64,000 nucleotides of DNA from Azospirillum sp. OGB3 (lineage in GTDB: Bacteria > Pseudomonadota > Alphaproteobacteria > Azospirillales > Azospirillaceae): NCBI RefSeq assembly GCF_014192915.1, contig NZ_JACHYN010000002.1:558001-622000 (forward strand), in the 5' to 3' direction. Within the stretch, counting starts at the first letter, position 1; each line of letters begins with the position of its first letter. Under the pieces are notes generated by a model, which searched no databases, had not been told where the DNA came from, and was given only the letters and a program-made list of their open reading frames with translations. Both the position numbers and the translations under genes were made by a program. Shown here one piece after another: positions 20,951-29,763 of the stretch.

Positions 20951-21298
20951 ATGTCGATCCAGCGCTTCCATTCCGGACCGCGCATGAGCCAGATGGTCAT
21001 CCACAAGGACACGGTCTATCTGGCCGGCCAGGTGGCCAACGATCCGACTCCGGACGTGGAGACGCAGACCCGCCAGATCCTGGGCCAGATCGACGCCCTG
21101 CTGGCCGAGGGCGGCTCCGACAAGAGCAAGCTGCTGTCCGCCACCATCTATCTGACGGACATGTCCACCTTCGGCGCGATGAACAAGGCGTGGGAAGCCT
21201 GGGTCGATACGACCAACCCGCCCGCCCGCGCCACCGTGGAAGCGAAGCTCGCCGCGCCGGAGTACCTCGTTGAAATTCAGGTGACGGCGGCCAAATAA
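20951..21298 (+). CDS. RidA/YjgF-family protein
   Basis: A 115-residue protein of the Rid family (IHKDTVYLAGQVANDPTPDV; LTDMSTFGAMNKAWEAWV; NPPARATVEAKLAAPEYLVEI). The conserved Arg in the PPARATVE motif, which binds the carboxylate of 2-aminoacrylate-type imines, is present. RidA itself hydrolyses reactive enamines/imines; this sequence is closer to the broader 'RidA-like' subgroups, so the substrate is not certain. GGAG precedes ATG 20951. Single-gene unit with a downstream hairpin. Confidence 0.85.
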   Translation: MSIQRFHSGPRMSQMVIHKDTVYLAGQVANDPTPDVETQTRQILGQIDALLAEGGSDKSKLLSATIYLTDMSTFGAMNKAWEAWVDTTNPPARATVEAKLAAPEYLVEIQVTAAK

Positions 21299-21381
21299 GC
21301 TGCGTGACGGGGCGACCCGGCTCCCTCGGTTGGGGTTTGCCGGCGTGGCCCACCAGACTGTGAGGGCCGCGTGCTTCGAAA

Positions 21382-21410
21382 AAATCCGGAAGGCTTGACC
21401 TTCCGGATTT
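21382..21410. terminator. Bidirectional-type hairpin between the RidA-like gene and fusA paralogue
   Basis: A perfect 12-bp stem (21382-21393 with 21399-21410) with loop CTTGA. The A/T runs are part of the stem base, as in bidirectional terminators. Confidence 0.7.
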
Positions 21411-21527
21411 ACAGAACGTTAATCACGCCTTAACAGATCATCCGTAAAACCCCGACCAACCTCTGCCGCCGGAGCGGACGACCGTCGTTGCGCTTCGATA
21501 GCTGCGTTACAGTAATGGATTCGCAAC

Positions 21528-23672
21528 ATGCCGCGCCAAACGCCTCTTTCTGACATCCGGAACATCGGCATCATCGCCCACGTCGATGCCGGCAAGACGA
21601 CGACCACCGAGCGCATCCTGTACTACACCGGTCGTAAGCACACGATCATCGACGTGCACGAGACGAAGGACCTGAAGTCCTCGACGACGACCGACTACAT
21701 GGAGCAGGAGCAGAAGCGCGGCATCACGATTCAGTCGGCTGCCGTCTCGACCTTCTGGCGCGGCAAGAAGATCAACGTCATCGACACCCCGGGCCACGTG
21801 GACTTCACCATCGAGGTGAACCGCTCGCTCCGCGTGCTCGACGGCGCGGTCGTCGTGTTCGACGGCGTGGCCGGCGTTGAGCCGCAGTCCGAGACCAACT
21901 GGCGCCTCGCGGACAACTACAACGTCCCGCGCATCTGCTACGTCAACAAGATGGATCGTTCGGGTGCGAACTTCCAGCGTTGCGTCGGCATGATCAAGAG
22001 CCGCCTGAACGCCCGCCCGGTCTGCATCCAGGTTCCGCTGGGCTCGGAAGACAACTTCCGCGGCATGGTCGACCTGATCGAGATGAAGGCGTACGTCTGG
22101 TTCTCGGACGACAAGGACGCCAAGTGGGAAATCTGGGACATCACCGACGATCTGGCGAGCAAGCTCAACCTGACCGTCAAGGAAGACCTGGACAACATCG
22201 CCAGCATCCCGGCCCTGCGCGCCGAGCTGGTCGACACCGCGCTCGAGATGGACGACGCGGCGATGGAAGCCTACCTGGAGTCGGGTGAGGAGCCGTCGGC
22301 CGACGTGCTGCGCACCTGCCTGCGCAAGGGCACCATCACCAGCACCTTCACCCCGGTTCTCTGCGGCTCGTCCTACAAGAACAAGGGCGTCTGCCAGGTT
22401 CTGGACGCGGTCGTCGACCTGCTGCCGGCCCCGACCGACGTCGAGGCCATCAAGACGGTGGACGAGGACGGCAACCCGAACGGCGAGCGTCTCAGCTCCG
22501 ACGACGCGCCCTTCGCGGCGCTGGCCTTCAAGGTGCTGAACGACACCTACGGCTCGCTGACCTTCGTGCGCGTCTACTCGGGCGTGCTGACCAAGGGCAT
22601 GTCGGTCCTGAACACCACCCGCGGCAAGCGCGAGAAGATCGGCCGCATGGTCGAGATGTTCGCCGCCCAGGCCAACCCGATCGAGGAAGCCCGCGCTGGC
22701 GACATCATCGCGCTCGTCTCCCTGCAGGAGACGGACACCGGTGACACGCTCTGCGACGCCGCCCACCCGGTGATCCTGGAGCGCATGCGCTTCCCCGACC
22801 CCGTCATCAGCGTCTCGGTCGAGCCGAAGACCAAGGGCGAGCAGGAGAAGTTCTCCATCGCGCTCGGCAAGATGGTTCGCGCGGACCCGTCGCTGCGTCT
22901 GGAGACCGACCGTGAAACCGGCCAGACCATCCTGCGCGGCATGGGCGAGCTGCACCTGGAAGTGACGCTGGACCGTCTGCGCACGGAGTTCGGCGTGGAA
23001 GGCAACATGGGCAAGCCCCAGGTCGCCTACCGCGAGACGATCACCAAGCCGGTCGAGTACACCTACACCCACAAGAAGCAGACCGGCGGTTCGGGCCAGT
23101 TCGCCGAAGTCAAGATCGTCTTCGAGCCGCTGGAGCGTGGCGAGGGCTTCGTGTTCAAGGACGAGACGGTTGGTGGCACGGTGCCGCGCGAATACGTCCC
23201 GTCGGTCGCGAAGGGCCTGGAAATGCAGAAGGAAGAGGGCGTGCTCGCCTCCTATCCGACTGTGGACTTCCGCGCCCGCCTGGTGGACGGCAAGTACCAC
23301 GACGTCGACTCGAACGCCCTGACGTTCGAAATCGCCGCCAAGGCCTGCTTCCGTGAGGCCCTCAAGCAGGCCGGTCCGATCCTGCTCGAGCCGGTCATGA
23401 AGGTCGAGGTCGTCACCCCGGACGATTACCTGGGCGACGTCATCGGCGACGTGAACCGCCGCCGCGGCACGGTGCTCGGTCAGCTGGAGCGTGGCAGCAA
23501 CATCGCCGTGGAGGCCCATGTGCCGCTGAACGAGATGTTCGGCTACATCGGCCAGCTCCGTGGCATGACCTCGGGCCGCGCGTCCTACTCGATGGAGTTC
23601 AGCCACTACGAGCCGGTGCCGCGCAACGTCACCGACGAGATCGTGGCGGGCCGCAGCAACAAGGCCGCCTGA
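21528..23672 (+). CDS. fusA: Elongation factor G paralogue
   Basis: A 714-residue translational GTPase with all EF-G domains. G1 is AHVDAGKT (17-24), G3 DTPGHVDF, G4 NKMD; domain IV and V follow through to [19 protein letters not shown]. It catalyses ribosomal translocation and/or ribosome recycling. It is not in a str operon (no rpsL, rpsG or tuf beside it), so it is probably a second copy. Switch I differs from the usual EF-G: where most bacteria have VHDGAATMDWM, this protein has [16 protein letters not shown] (residues 43-58), about five residues longer, followed by GITIQSAA as in mitochondrial-type EF-Gs. It has its own terminator. Whether it is the main EF-G or a specialised form cannot be told from this window. 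Confidence 0.9.
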   Translation: MPRQTPLSDIRNIGIIAHVDAGKTTTTERILYYTGRKHTIIDVHETKDLKSSTTTDYMEQEQKRGITIQSAAVSTFWRGKKINVIDTPGHVDFTIEVNRSLRVLDGAVVVFDGVAGVEPQSETNWRLADNYNVPRICYVNKMDRSGANFQRCVGMIKSRLNARPVCIQVPLGSEDNFRGMVDLIEMKAYVWFSDDKDAKWEIWDITDDLASKLNLTVKEDLDNIASIPALRAELVDTALEMDDAAMEAYLESGEEPSADVLRTCLRKGTITSTFTPVLCGSSYKNKGVCQVLDAVVDLLPAPTDVEAIKTVDEDGNPNGERLSSDDAPFAALAFKVLNDTYGSLTFVRVYSGVLTKGMSVLNTTRGKREKIGRMVEMFAAQANPIEEARAGDIIALVSLQETDTGDTLCDAAHPVILERMRFPDPVISVSVEPKTKGEQEKFSIALGKMVRADPSLRLETDRETGQTILRGMGELHLEVTLDRLRTEFGVEGNMGKPQVAYRETITKPVEYTYTHKKQTGGSGQFAEVKIVFEPLERGEGFVFKDETVGGTVPREYVPSVAKGLEMQKEEGVLASYPTVDFRARLVDGKYHDVDSNALTFEIAAKACFREALKQAGPILLEPVMKVEVVTPDDYLGDVIGDVNRRRGTVLGQLERGSNIAVEAHVPLNEMFGYIGQLRGMTSGRASYSMEFSHYEPVPRNVTDEIVAGRSNKAA

Positions 23673-23700
23673 TAACGGGCTGCTGCTTTCAGGGGAAGGG

Positions 23701-23733
23701 GCCGGCGAAGCGATTCGCCGGCTCTTTTTCTTT
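23701..23733 (+). terminator. Rho-independent terminator of the fusA paralogue
   Basis: A perfect 9-bp stem GCCGGCGAA/TTCGCCGGC (23701-23709, 23714-23722), loop GCGA, then TCTTTTTCTTT. Confidence 0.92.
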
Positions 23734-23844
23734 GTCCGGCGGGAACTTTGCCGGCGCCACCCCGGCGGGATGAGGGATTCTTCTTGCGGCGATACCTCTT
23801 TCGGATCAGTGTTGCCGGCAGGTGACGCATCCCAGTTTTTGGGA

Positions 23845-24417
23845 ATGACCCAGCGAATCTTCTTGCCCGTGGCCTTGCTGGCCCTCCTGATCCTCGGCGC
23901 TTCCGGCCCCGGTTCGCGGGCCTGGGCAGGGCAGGAGGACGCGCGACTCGGTGGCTTGTTCCAGGACCTGCAGACCGCCGGCGACGCGGTCGCGGCGGAG
24001 GCGGTCGAGGACCGCATCTGGGACGTCTGGCTGGAGCATTCCAACGACGACCTGATCGTGCTGATGCATCACGGTGTCCAGAGCCTGAACGCCGATCGTT
24101 ACGGCGAGGCGCTGGCCGCCTTCGACCAGGTGGTCGCCGCCGATCCGGCCTACGCCGAGGGCTGGAACAAACGGGCCAACGCCGAATACATGCTGGGCGA
24201 TTACGACGCCGCGGTGCGCGACATCCGCCGGGTGCTGGCGCTGGAACCGCGGCATTTCGGGGCGCTGGCCGGTCTGGGCCTCGTCTACCTCGCCATCGAC
24301 CAGCCGGCGGGGGCGCTGCGTGCCTTCGACGCAGCGCTGGCCATCAACCCGCACCTCGACCGCGTCCGCCAGCAGGCCGCCAACATCCGCCTGCGCATGG
24401 CCGGATCGGCGCTGTAA
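23845..24417 (+). CDS. Secreted TPR-repeat protein, 190 residues
   Basis: A signal peptide (IFLPVALLALLILGASG...AWA-GQE) is followed by about three TPR units (AFDQVVAADPAYAEGWNKRA; YDAAVRDIRRVLALEPRHFG; AGALRAFDAALAINPHLDRV). It is a periplasmic scaffold-type protein of a kind common in alphaproteobacteria; the partner is unknown. ATG 23845 is chosen because it starts the signal peptide. An upstream in-frame extension would lack any export signal at its N-terminus. Located between the EF-G paralogue and degP, with no sign of co-transcription with either. Confidence 0.75.
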   Translation: MTQRIFLPVALLALLILGASGPGSRAWAGQEDARLGGLFQDLQTAGDAVAAEAVEDRIWDVWLEHSNDDLIVLMHHGVQSLNADRYGEALAAFDQVVAADPAYAEGWNKRANAEYMLGDYDAAVRDIRRVLALEPRHFGALAGLGLVYLAIDQPAGALRAFDAALAINPHLDRVRQQAANIRLRMAGSAL

Positions 24418-24538
24418 CAGGACGTGACGTCCTAATCCCTCCCTGAAAAACTTTTAATCCGCCCGCAAGCCCCCCGTGACTCGGCGTCCGCTAGGTTCAG
24501 GACAACGAACAACGCATGCCAGTCACGGAGAGCAACCG

Positions 24539-26116
24539 ATGTCCACCCCCGCCAACGCCGGACGCGCCCCGCGGTCGAGCCGGGTGCGGCGTACCATCGC
24601 CGCCGTCCTCCTCGGCACCACGGTGCTGACCGGTCCGTTCCTGATCGCCAACCAGTCCACCGCCGCGGCCGCCGAAAGCGCCCTGACGCAGAACACGCTG
24701 TCCCAGAACGCGCCGGGCAGCTTCGCCGATCTGGCGGCCAAGGTGTCGCCCGCCGTGGTGAACGTTTCCACCACCCAGCAGGCCAAGGCCGAGCGCGGCA
24801 ACCCGCGCATGCCCGGCTTCCCGCCGGGGTCGCCCTTCGAGGAGTTCTTCCGCCAGTTCCAAGACCAGTTCGGCCAAAATGGCGGTCCGGGCGGCGGTCC
24901 GGGCGGCGGTTCTGACGACGAGTCCGAGGGCCAGCCGCGCGGCAAGGTTGGCTCGCTCGGTTCCGGCTTCATCATCGACGCGGCCGGCTATGTGGTGACC
25001 AACAACCACGTCATCGACGGCGCCGACGAGATCAAGGTCACGCTCCAGGACGGAACGGAGCTGCCCGCCACGCTGGTCGGGCGCGACGCCAAGACCGACA
25101 TCGCCCTTCTGAAGGTGAAGTCCGACAAGGCGCTGCCCGCGCTGGATTGGGGCGACAGCGACGCCGCCCGCGTCGGCGACTGGGTGATGGCCGTCGGCAA
25201 CCCCTTCGGACTGGGCGGCACGGTGACCAAGGGCATCATCTCGGCCCGCGGGCGCGACATCCACAGCGGTCCGTACGACGACTATCTCCAGCTCGACGCC
25301 GCCATCAACCGCGGCAATTCGGGCGGCCCGACCTTCACGCTGGATGGCCGGGTGATCGGCATCAACACCGCCATCTATTCGCCCAACGGCGGCTCGGTCG
25401 GCATCGGCTTCGCCATCCCCTCCAACATCGCCAAGCAGGTCGTCGCCCAGCTCAAGGAAAACGGCCATGTCGAGCGCGGCTGGCTGGGCGTGAAGATCCA
25501 GGAGATCTCGCCGGAAATCGCCGAGTCGGTCGGCCTGCCCCAGACCAAGGGCGCCCTGGTCGCCGAGGTGACCCCGGACAGCCCCGCCGCCAAGGCCGGC
25601 GTGCGCCAGGGTGACGTGATCCTGGCCTATGGCGGCAAGCCGGTGAACACGCTGCGCGACCTGACCCGCCGGGTGGCCGACACCAAGGCCGGCGACACGG
25701 TGGACATGACCGTGGTCCGCAAGGGCAAGGAAACGACCCTGACCGCCCACATCGCGCCGCTCCCCGCCGAACAGCGCATGGCCGCCGCGGAAGGGGCCGG
25801 TCCGGCCGCCGACAGCGCGGTGGAGACCGTCAACGGGCTGAAGCTGGCCCCGCTTGACGGCGCCGCCCGCAGCCGCCTCGGCCTGGGCGAGGGCGTCAAG
25901 GGCGTGGTCGTCACCGCGGTGTCGCCGCAGGCCGGTGATCTGCCTGTCCGCCCGGGCGACGTGATCGTCAAGGTCGGCGACCACAACGTGACCTCCCCCG
26001 CGGAGGTGACCAAGAGCCTGCACGAGGCCGAGAAGGACGGCCGCAAGGCGGTTCTGCTGCTGGTCAACCGCGGCGGCAACGAGAGTTTCGTCCCGCTGAA
26101 GCTCGTCAAGGCGTGA
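24539..26116 (+). CDS. degP: DegP/HtrA-family periplasmic serine protease (Do type)
   Basis: A 525-residue envelope quality-control protease. The N-terminal signal/anchor (residues ~18-45) leads to a Gly-rich loop (~112-124) typical of the LA loop. The triad is H157 (NNHVID), D187 (KTDIALLKV) and S261 (NRGNSGGP). Two PDZ domains follow (GWLGVKIQEISPEIAESV...; LAPLDGAARSRLGLGEG...VSPAEVTKSL-like). GGAGAG precedes ATG 24539. A response-regulator/histidine-kinase pair follows on the same strand, an arrangement I know from other alphaproteobacteria and consistent with envelope-stress control. DegP versus DegQ naming is not resolvable here. Confidence 0.92.
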   Translation: MSTPANAGRAPRSSRVRRTIAAVLLGTTVLTGPFLIANQSTAAAAESALTQNTLSQNAPGSFADLAAKVSPAVVNVSTTQQAKAERGNPRMPGFPPGSPFEEFFRQFQDQFGQNGGPGGGPGGGSDDESEGQPRGKVGSLGSGFIIDAAGYVVTNNHVIDGADEIKVTLQDGTELPATLVGRDAKTDIALLKVKSDKALPALDWGDSDAARVGDWVMAVGNPFGLGGTVTKGIISARGRDIHSGPYDDYLQLDAAINRGNSGGPTFTLDGRVIGINTAIYSPNGGSVGIGFAIPSNIAKQVVAQLKENGHVERGWLGVKIQEISPEIAESVGLPQTKGALVAEVTPDSPAAKAGVRQGDVILAYGGKPVNTLRDLTRRVADTKAGDTVDMTVVRKGKETTLTAHIAPLPAEQRMAAAEGAGPAADSAVETVNGLKLAPLDGAARSRLGLGEGVKGVVVTAVSPQAGDLPVRPGDVIVKVGDHNVTSPAEVTKSLHEAEKDGRKAVLLLVNRGGNESFVPLKLVKA

Positions 26117-26237
26117 CGCCGGAAAACACCGGCGCTCCTCATCCCCTCCAACGATCGGGGGCCGGTGTGACGGGGTGGAGGGTGTCCGTCATGCGAGCCC
26201 CCGCCGCGCGGACATCCTCCCCCTTTGTTTCGTTCGG

Positions 26238-26265
26238 CCCTTTCCCCTCCCCGGAGGGGCGAGGG
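26238..26265. repeat. Short GC-rich hairpin element between degP and the response regulator
   Basis: CCCTTTCCCCTCC...GGAGGGGCGAGGG forms a small hairpin (core 26244-26249 with 26254-26259). It resembles the ends of the larger intergenic repeats elsewhere in the window and 61775-61798. Confidence 0.45.
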
Positions 26266-26303
26266 CATTCACCTTTGGACTCGCGGAAGGATGCGGTAGA
26301 CTC

Positions 26304-26987
26304 ATGCTCATGAAAGTCCTCGTCATCGAAGACGACCAGCAGGCCGCCTCCTATCTGGCCAAGGGGCTGAAGGAGGCCGGGCATGTCGTGGACGCCGCCA
26401 ACGACGGCAAGGAGGGGCTGTTCCTGGCCGGCTCCGAGCATTACGACGTCATGATCGTGGACCGCATGCTGCCGGGCCGCGACGGGCTGTCGCTGGTCGA
26501 GATCCTGCGCGCCACCGGCAACGACACGCCGGTGCTGTTCCTTTCGGCGCTCGGCAGCGTGGACGACCGGGTGAAGGGTTTGAAGGCCGGCGGCGACGAT
26601 TACCTGACCAAGCCCTTCGCCTTCTCCGAGCTGCTCGCCCGGATCGAGGTGCTGGTGCGCCGCCGCAGCGCCGCCCAGCCGCAGACCCGTCTGGCGGTCG
26701 CCGATCTGGAGCTGGACCTGCTGTCGCGCACCGTCCGGCGGGCCGGCAAGTCCATCGACCTGCTGCCGCGGGAATTCGCCCTGCTGGAATATCTGATGCG
26801 CAACGCCGGCAGCGTGGTGACCCGCACCATGATGCTGGAGAATGTGTGGGATTATCACTTCGACCCGCAGACCAACGTCATCGACGTGCACATCGCCCGC
26901 CTGCGCCAGAAGATCGACAAGGATTTCCCGACGCCGCTGATCCACACGGTGCGCGGCGCCGGCTATAGCCTGCGGGCGCCGCAATGA
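26304..26987 (+). CDS. OmpR-family response regulator
   Basis: A 227-residue two-component regulator. The receiver domain has the acidic pair in VLVIEDDQ, the phospho-acceptor Asp in IVDRMLPGRDG (D53), Ser/Thr in LFLSAL and Lys in YLTKPFAF. A winged-helix DNA-binding domain follows (LLPREFALLEYLMRNAGSVV; VWDYHFDPQTNVIDVHIARL; IHTVRGAGYSLR). Two possible starts six bases apart: ATG 26304 has a better-placed AAGGA; ATG 26310 gives the usual MKVLVIEDD. It lies 187 bases after degP and 19 bases before its cognate kinase, and probably senses or responds to envelope state; target genes unknown. Confidence 0.9.
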   Translation: MLMKVLVIEDDQQAASYLAKGLKEAGHVVDAANDGKEGLFLAGSEHYDVMIVDRMLPGRDGLSLVEILRATGNDTPVLFLSALGSVDDRVKGLKAGGDDYLTKPFAFSELLARIEVLVRRRSAAQPQTRLAVADLELDLLSRTVRRAGKSIDLLPREFALLEYLMRNAGSVVTRTMMLENVWDYHFDPQTNVIDVHIARLRQKIDKDFPTPLIHTVRGAGYSLRAPQ

Positions 26988-27006
26988 GGATGGCGGGCCG
27001 GAAAGG

Positions 27007-28404
27007 GTGAAGGCGGCGATTCCCACCTTGCGCCTTCTGCGCACCACGCCGTTCCGGCTGGCCCTGCTGTATCTCGGCCTGTTCATCATCTCGGTCGGGG
27101 TGATCCTGGGGGTGGTCTACCGCTCCACCGCGGGCTTCCTGGAGGAGGAGATCGGCGCCACCATCGCGCTGGAGGTCGCCGGGCTTCAGGACCAGTACCG
27201 CAGCGCCGGCCTGCGTGGGCTGGTCGATTCCGTGCGCGAGCGCAGCGGCTACTCCCACACCAACTCCATCTACCTGCTGACCACGCCGGGCGGCGTCATC
27301 CTGGCCGGCAACCTGTCGGGCTGGCCCGACGCCACGGCGGGGCCGGGCGGCTGGACCCATTTCAAGATTTCCGATTACGGCGGGGTGAACAACCGGCCCT
27401 CCACCGCGATGGCGGTCAGTTTCGTCCTGCCCGGCCAGTTCCGCCTTCTGGTGGGCCGCGACATGAGCGAGCTGGATCAGCTCCGCGGACGCATGGTCGT
27501 GTCGCTGCGCTGGGTCTTCCTGGTGACGGTGGTGCTGGGGCTGGGCGGCGGCCTGCTGCTGGCGCGCGGCGCCATGCACCGGATCGAGGCGATCAACCGC
27601 ACCACCCACCGCATCATGGCCGGCGATCTGTCGGGCCGAGTCCCGCGCGGCGGCGGCGGCGATGAGATCGACCGGCTGGCCGGCAACCTGAACGCCATGC
27701 TGGACCAGATCGAGCGGCTGATGACCGGCATGCGGCAGGTGACCGAGAGCGTGGCCCACGACCTGCGCACGCCGCTGTCGCGCCTGCGCGCCCGCGTCGA
27801 GCTGGCGCTGATCCGTGAGACCGACGACCCGGAGGTCTACCGCGCCGTTCTGCAGGACACCATCCTGGAGGCCGACCGGCTGCTCGCCACCTTCACCGCG
27901 CTGCTGTCCATCGCCGAGGCCGAGTCCGGCGCCAACCGCAAGGCGCTGGAGCCGGTGCGGCTGGCCGACGCGGTCCGCCTGGCCGCCGACCTCTACGAGC
28001 CGGTCGCCGAGGAGAAGGGCCTGACCCTGGTCACCGACATCCGGGCCGAGCCGACTGTGCGGGGGAACGAGCAGCTGCTGGCCCAGGCGGTGTCGAACCT
28101 GCTCGACAACGCCATCAAATACACGCCGGAGGGCGGGCGCATCACTCTGCTGCTGGAGGGCGTCGGGCCGGGGCAGTCCGCCCGCATCACCGTGGCGGAC
28201 AACGGTCCCGGCATCCCCGCCGACATGCGCGAGAAGGTGCTGGAGCGCTTCGTCCGGCTCGATACCGCGCGGGCCTCGCCGGGGAACGGGCTGGGCCTCA
28301 GCCTTGTGGAGGCGGTGGCGCGGCTGCACGACGCGTCGCTGCGGCTGGAGGACAACGAGCCGGGCCTGAAGGTCGGCATCGTTTTCCCGCCGGACGCCGC
28401 GTGA
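27007..28404 (+). CDS. Sensor histidine kinase with HAMP domain
   Basis: A 465-residue inner-membrane kinase. TM1 is at about residues 16-40, a ~125-residue periplasmic sensor loop follows, then TM2 (WVFLVTVVLGLGGGLLLARG) and HAMP. HisKA has the phospho-His in VAHDLRTPLSRL (H251). The HATPase has N box LLDNAIKYTPEGG, G1 DNGPGIP and G2 GNGLGLSLVEAV. The partner is the OmpR regulator just upstream; the adjacent degP suggests an envelope signal. GTG 27007 is the likely start. A hairpin terminator closes the unit. Confidence 0.92.
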   Translation: MKAAIPTLRLLRTTPFRLALLYLGLFIISVGVILGVVYRSTAGFLEEEIGATIALEVAGLQDQYRSAGLRGLVDSVRERSGYSHTNSIYLLTTPGGVILAGNLSGWPDATAGPGGWTHFKISDYGGVNNRPSTAMAVSFVLPGQFRLLVGRDMSELDQLRGRMVVSLRWVFLVTVVLGLGGGLLLARGAMHRIEAINRTTHRIMAGDLSGRVPRGGGGDEIDRLAGNLNAMLDQIERLMTGMRQVTESVAHDLRTPLSRLRARVELALIRETDDPEVYRAVLQDTILEADRLLATFTALLSIAEAESGANRKALEPVRLADAVRLAADLYEPVAEEKGLTLVTDIRAEPTVRGNEQLLAQAVSNLLDNAIKYTPEGGRITLLLEGVGPGQSARITVADNGPGIPADMREKVLERFVRLDTARASPGNGLGLSLVEAVARLHDASLRLEDNEPGLKVGIVFPPDAA

Positions 28405-28423
28405 GGCGCTCCACAAGAAAAGA

Positions 28424-28450
28424 GCCCGCCGTTTCCGGCGGGCTTCTGAG
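28424..28450 (+). terminator. Terminator after the histidine kinase gene
   Basis: A 9-bp stem AGCCCGCCG/CGGCGGGCT (28425-28446) with loop TTTC, preceded by AAAAG and followed by TCT. Confidence 0.75.
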
Positions 28451-28630
28451 GTGACATCAGCGAGAATGACTCCTTGGCGTCAGACATGATATGGGGCGCC
28501 AACCGTCCGCGCGCATTCGGATAAGCGTATTAGCACGAAGGTGCTAGAGGCTTGGCGGTGCAACACTTCCCTGCGGGCGACGTTTGTCCATCGGACCGGC
28601 ATGCCGGTGGCAACACGGCGGGAAGAAACG

Positions 28631-29749
28631 ATGGACGCGACCAGACAGCCCCCCATTCAGGCCCCCATTCAGGCCCCCATTCAGGCCCCCATTCAGGCCC
28701 CCATGCAGGCTGGGGAGCCAACAACCGCCGGGCGGAACACCGCGACCGAACTGAAGCTGTTCACCTGGAAGATGCTGATTGCCGCCGGCGTGGTGGGGAC
28801 GCTGTTCCTGGCCTGGCAGGTGGCCGACGCGCTGTTGCTGGTCTTCGCAGGCGTGCTTCTGGCGATCCTGTTCCAGCGCATCGCCGGGCTGGTGCGGCGC
28901 TTCACCGGGTTGCCGCAGGGCTGGTCGCTCGGCGTGGTCCTGCTGCTTCTGGCGGTGATTCTGATCGGCGGCGGCGTCCTGATGGGCCAGTCGGTGGTGA
29001 GCCAGTTCGACCAGCTTTCCCAGCAGATCAGCGGGGCGGTGCAGCAGCTTCCGGGTTCGCTGCGCGACCAGATCATGGAGCAGGGGCGGGACGCCTCCTC
29101 GTGGCTGAACCGGCTGCAGACGGTCGCCTCCAGCGTGATGTTCTTCCTGGGCGATTTGGTGGTGGTGATGTTCACGGCCATCTACCTCGCGGCCTCGCCC
29201 GGCGTCTACCAGCGCGGCGTCATCCTGCTGGTGCCGCCCCGCGGCCACGAGCGGGCGCGGGAGGTGATGGACGTGATGGGGGACTCGCTGTGGAAGTGGC
29301 TGATCGGGCAGCTTTCGGCCATGGCCATCGTCGGCGTGCTGACCACCGCGGGCCTGCTACTGCTGGGCATCCCGAGCGCCCCGGCGCTGGGCCTGCTGGC
29401 GGCGCTCCTGGAGTTCGTTCCGCTGATCGGCCCGTTCCTGGCGGCGGTCCCGGCGATCCTCATCGCCTTCGCCCAGTCGCCGCAGGAGGCGCTGTGGGTG
29501 GCGCTGCTCTACCTGGCGATCCAGCAGGTCGAGGGGAACGTCGTCATGCCGCTGATGCAGAAGAAGGTGGTGGACCTGCCCCCGGTCATCACCATCGCGG
29601 CCATCGCGGCGGGGGGCGTGCTGTTCGGGCTGATGGGCATGTTCCTGGCCACGCCCTTCGCGGTCGTGATGCTGGTGCTGGTCAACATGCTCTACATCGA
29701 GGACAAGCTGGGGGAAGGGCGGCACTTCCCCAGCGAGGACAAGGCGTAG
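28631..29749 (+). CDS. AI-2E/PerM-family permease with PIQA-repeat N-terminus
   Basis: A 372-residue membrane protein of the AI-2E transporter (PerM/TqsA) family: about eight hydrophobic segments, with the conserved LGLLAALLEFVPLIGPFLAAVP and LYLAIQQVEGNVVMPLMQKK. Family members export small molecules (autoinducer-2, indole) or act as Na+/H+ antiporters; no substrate can be assigned. The N-terminus (residues ~8-27) is a tandem PIQA repeat, absent from typical family members. GGAAGAA precedes ATG 28631. A small perfect hairpin, TAGCAC-GAAG-GTGCTA (28531-28546), lies upstream and could be an operator. Confidence 0.82.
   Translation: MDATRQPPIQAPIQAPIQAPIQAPMQAGEPTTAGRNTATELKLFTWKMLIAAGVVGTLFLAWQVADALLLVFAGVLLAILFQRIAGLVRRFTGLPQGWSLGVVLLLLAVILIGGGVLMGQSVVSQFDQLSQQISGAVQQLPGSLRDQIMEQGRDASSWLNRLQTVASSVMFFLGDLVVVMFTAIYLAASPGVYQRGVILLVPPRGHERAREVMDVMGDSLWKWLIGQLSAMAIVGVLTTAGLLLLGIPSAPALGLLAALLEFVPLIGPFLAAVPAILIAFAQSPQEALWVALLYLAIQQVEGNVVMPLMQKKVVDLPPVITIAAIAAGGVLFGLMGMFLATPFAVVMLVLVNMLYIEDKLGEGRHFPSEDKA
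28652..28711 (+). repeat. 12-bp tandem repeat, five units, encoding PIQA
   Basis: Four perfect copies of CCCATTCAGGCC and one variant (CCCATGCAGGCT), in codon phase, encode PIQA x4 and PMQA near the N-terminus of the permease. Confidence 0.95.
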
Positions 29750-29763
29750 GTCGGTTCCAGCCC

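Noticed and set aside
21507..24044. 845-residue frame antisense to the EF-G gene
   Set aside because: Shadow of fusA on the opposite strand.
28531..28546. Hairpin TAGCAC-GAAG-GTGCTA as a terminator
   Set aside because: No T-run and it follows an existing terminator; mentioned only as a possible operator.
28652..28711. Short direct repeats as a possible CRISPR array
   Set aside because: Units are contiguous 12-mers in codon phase with no spacers; they encode PIQA repeats.
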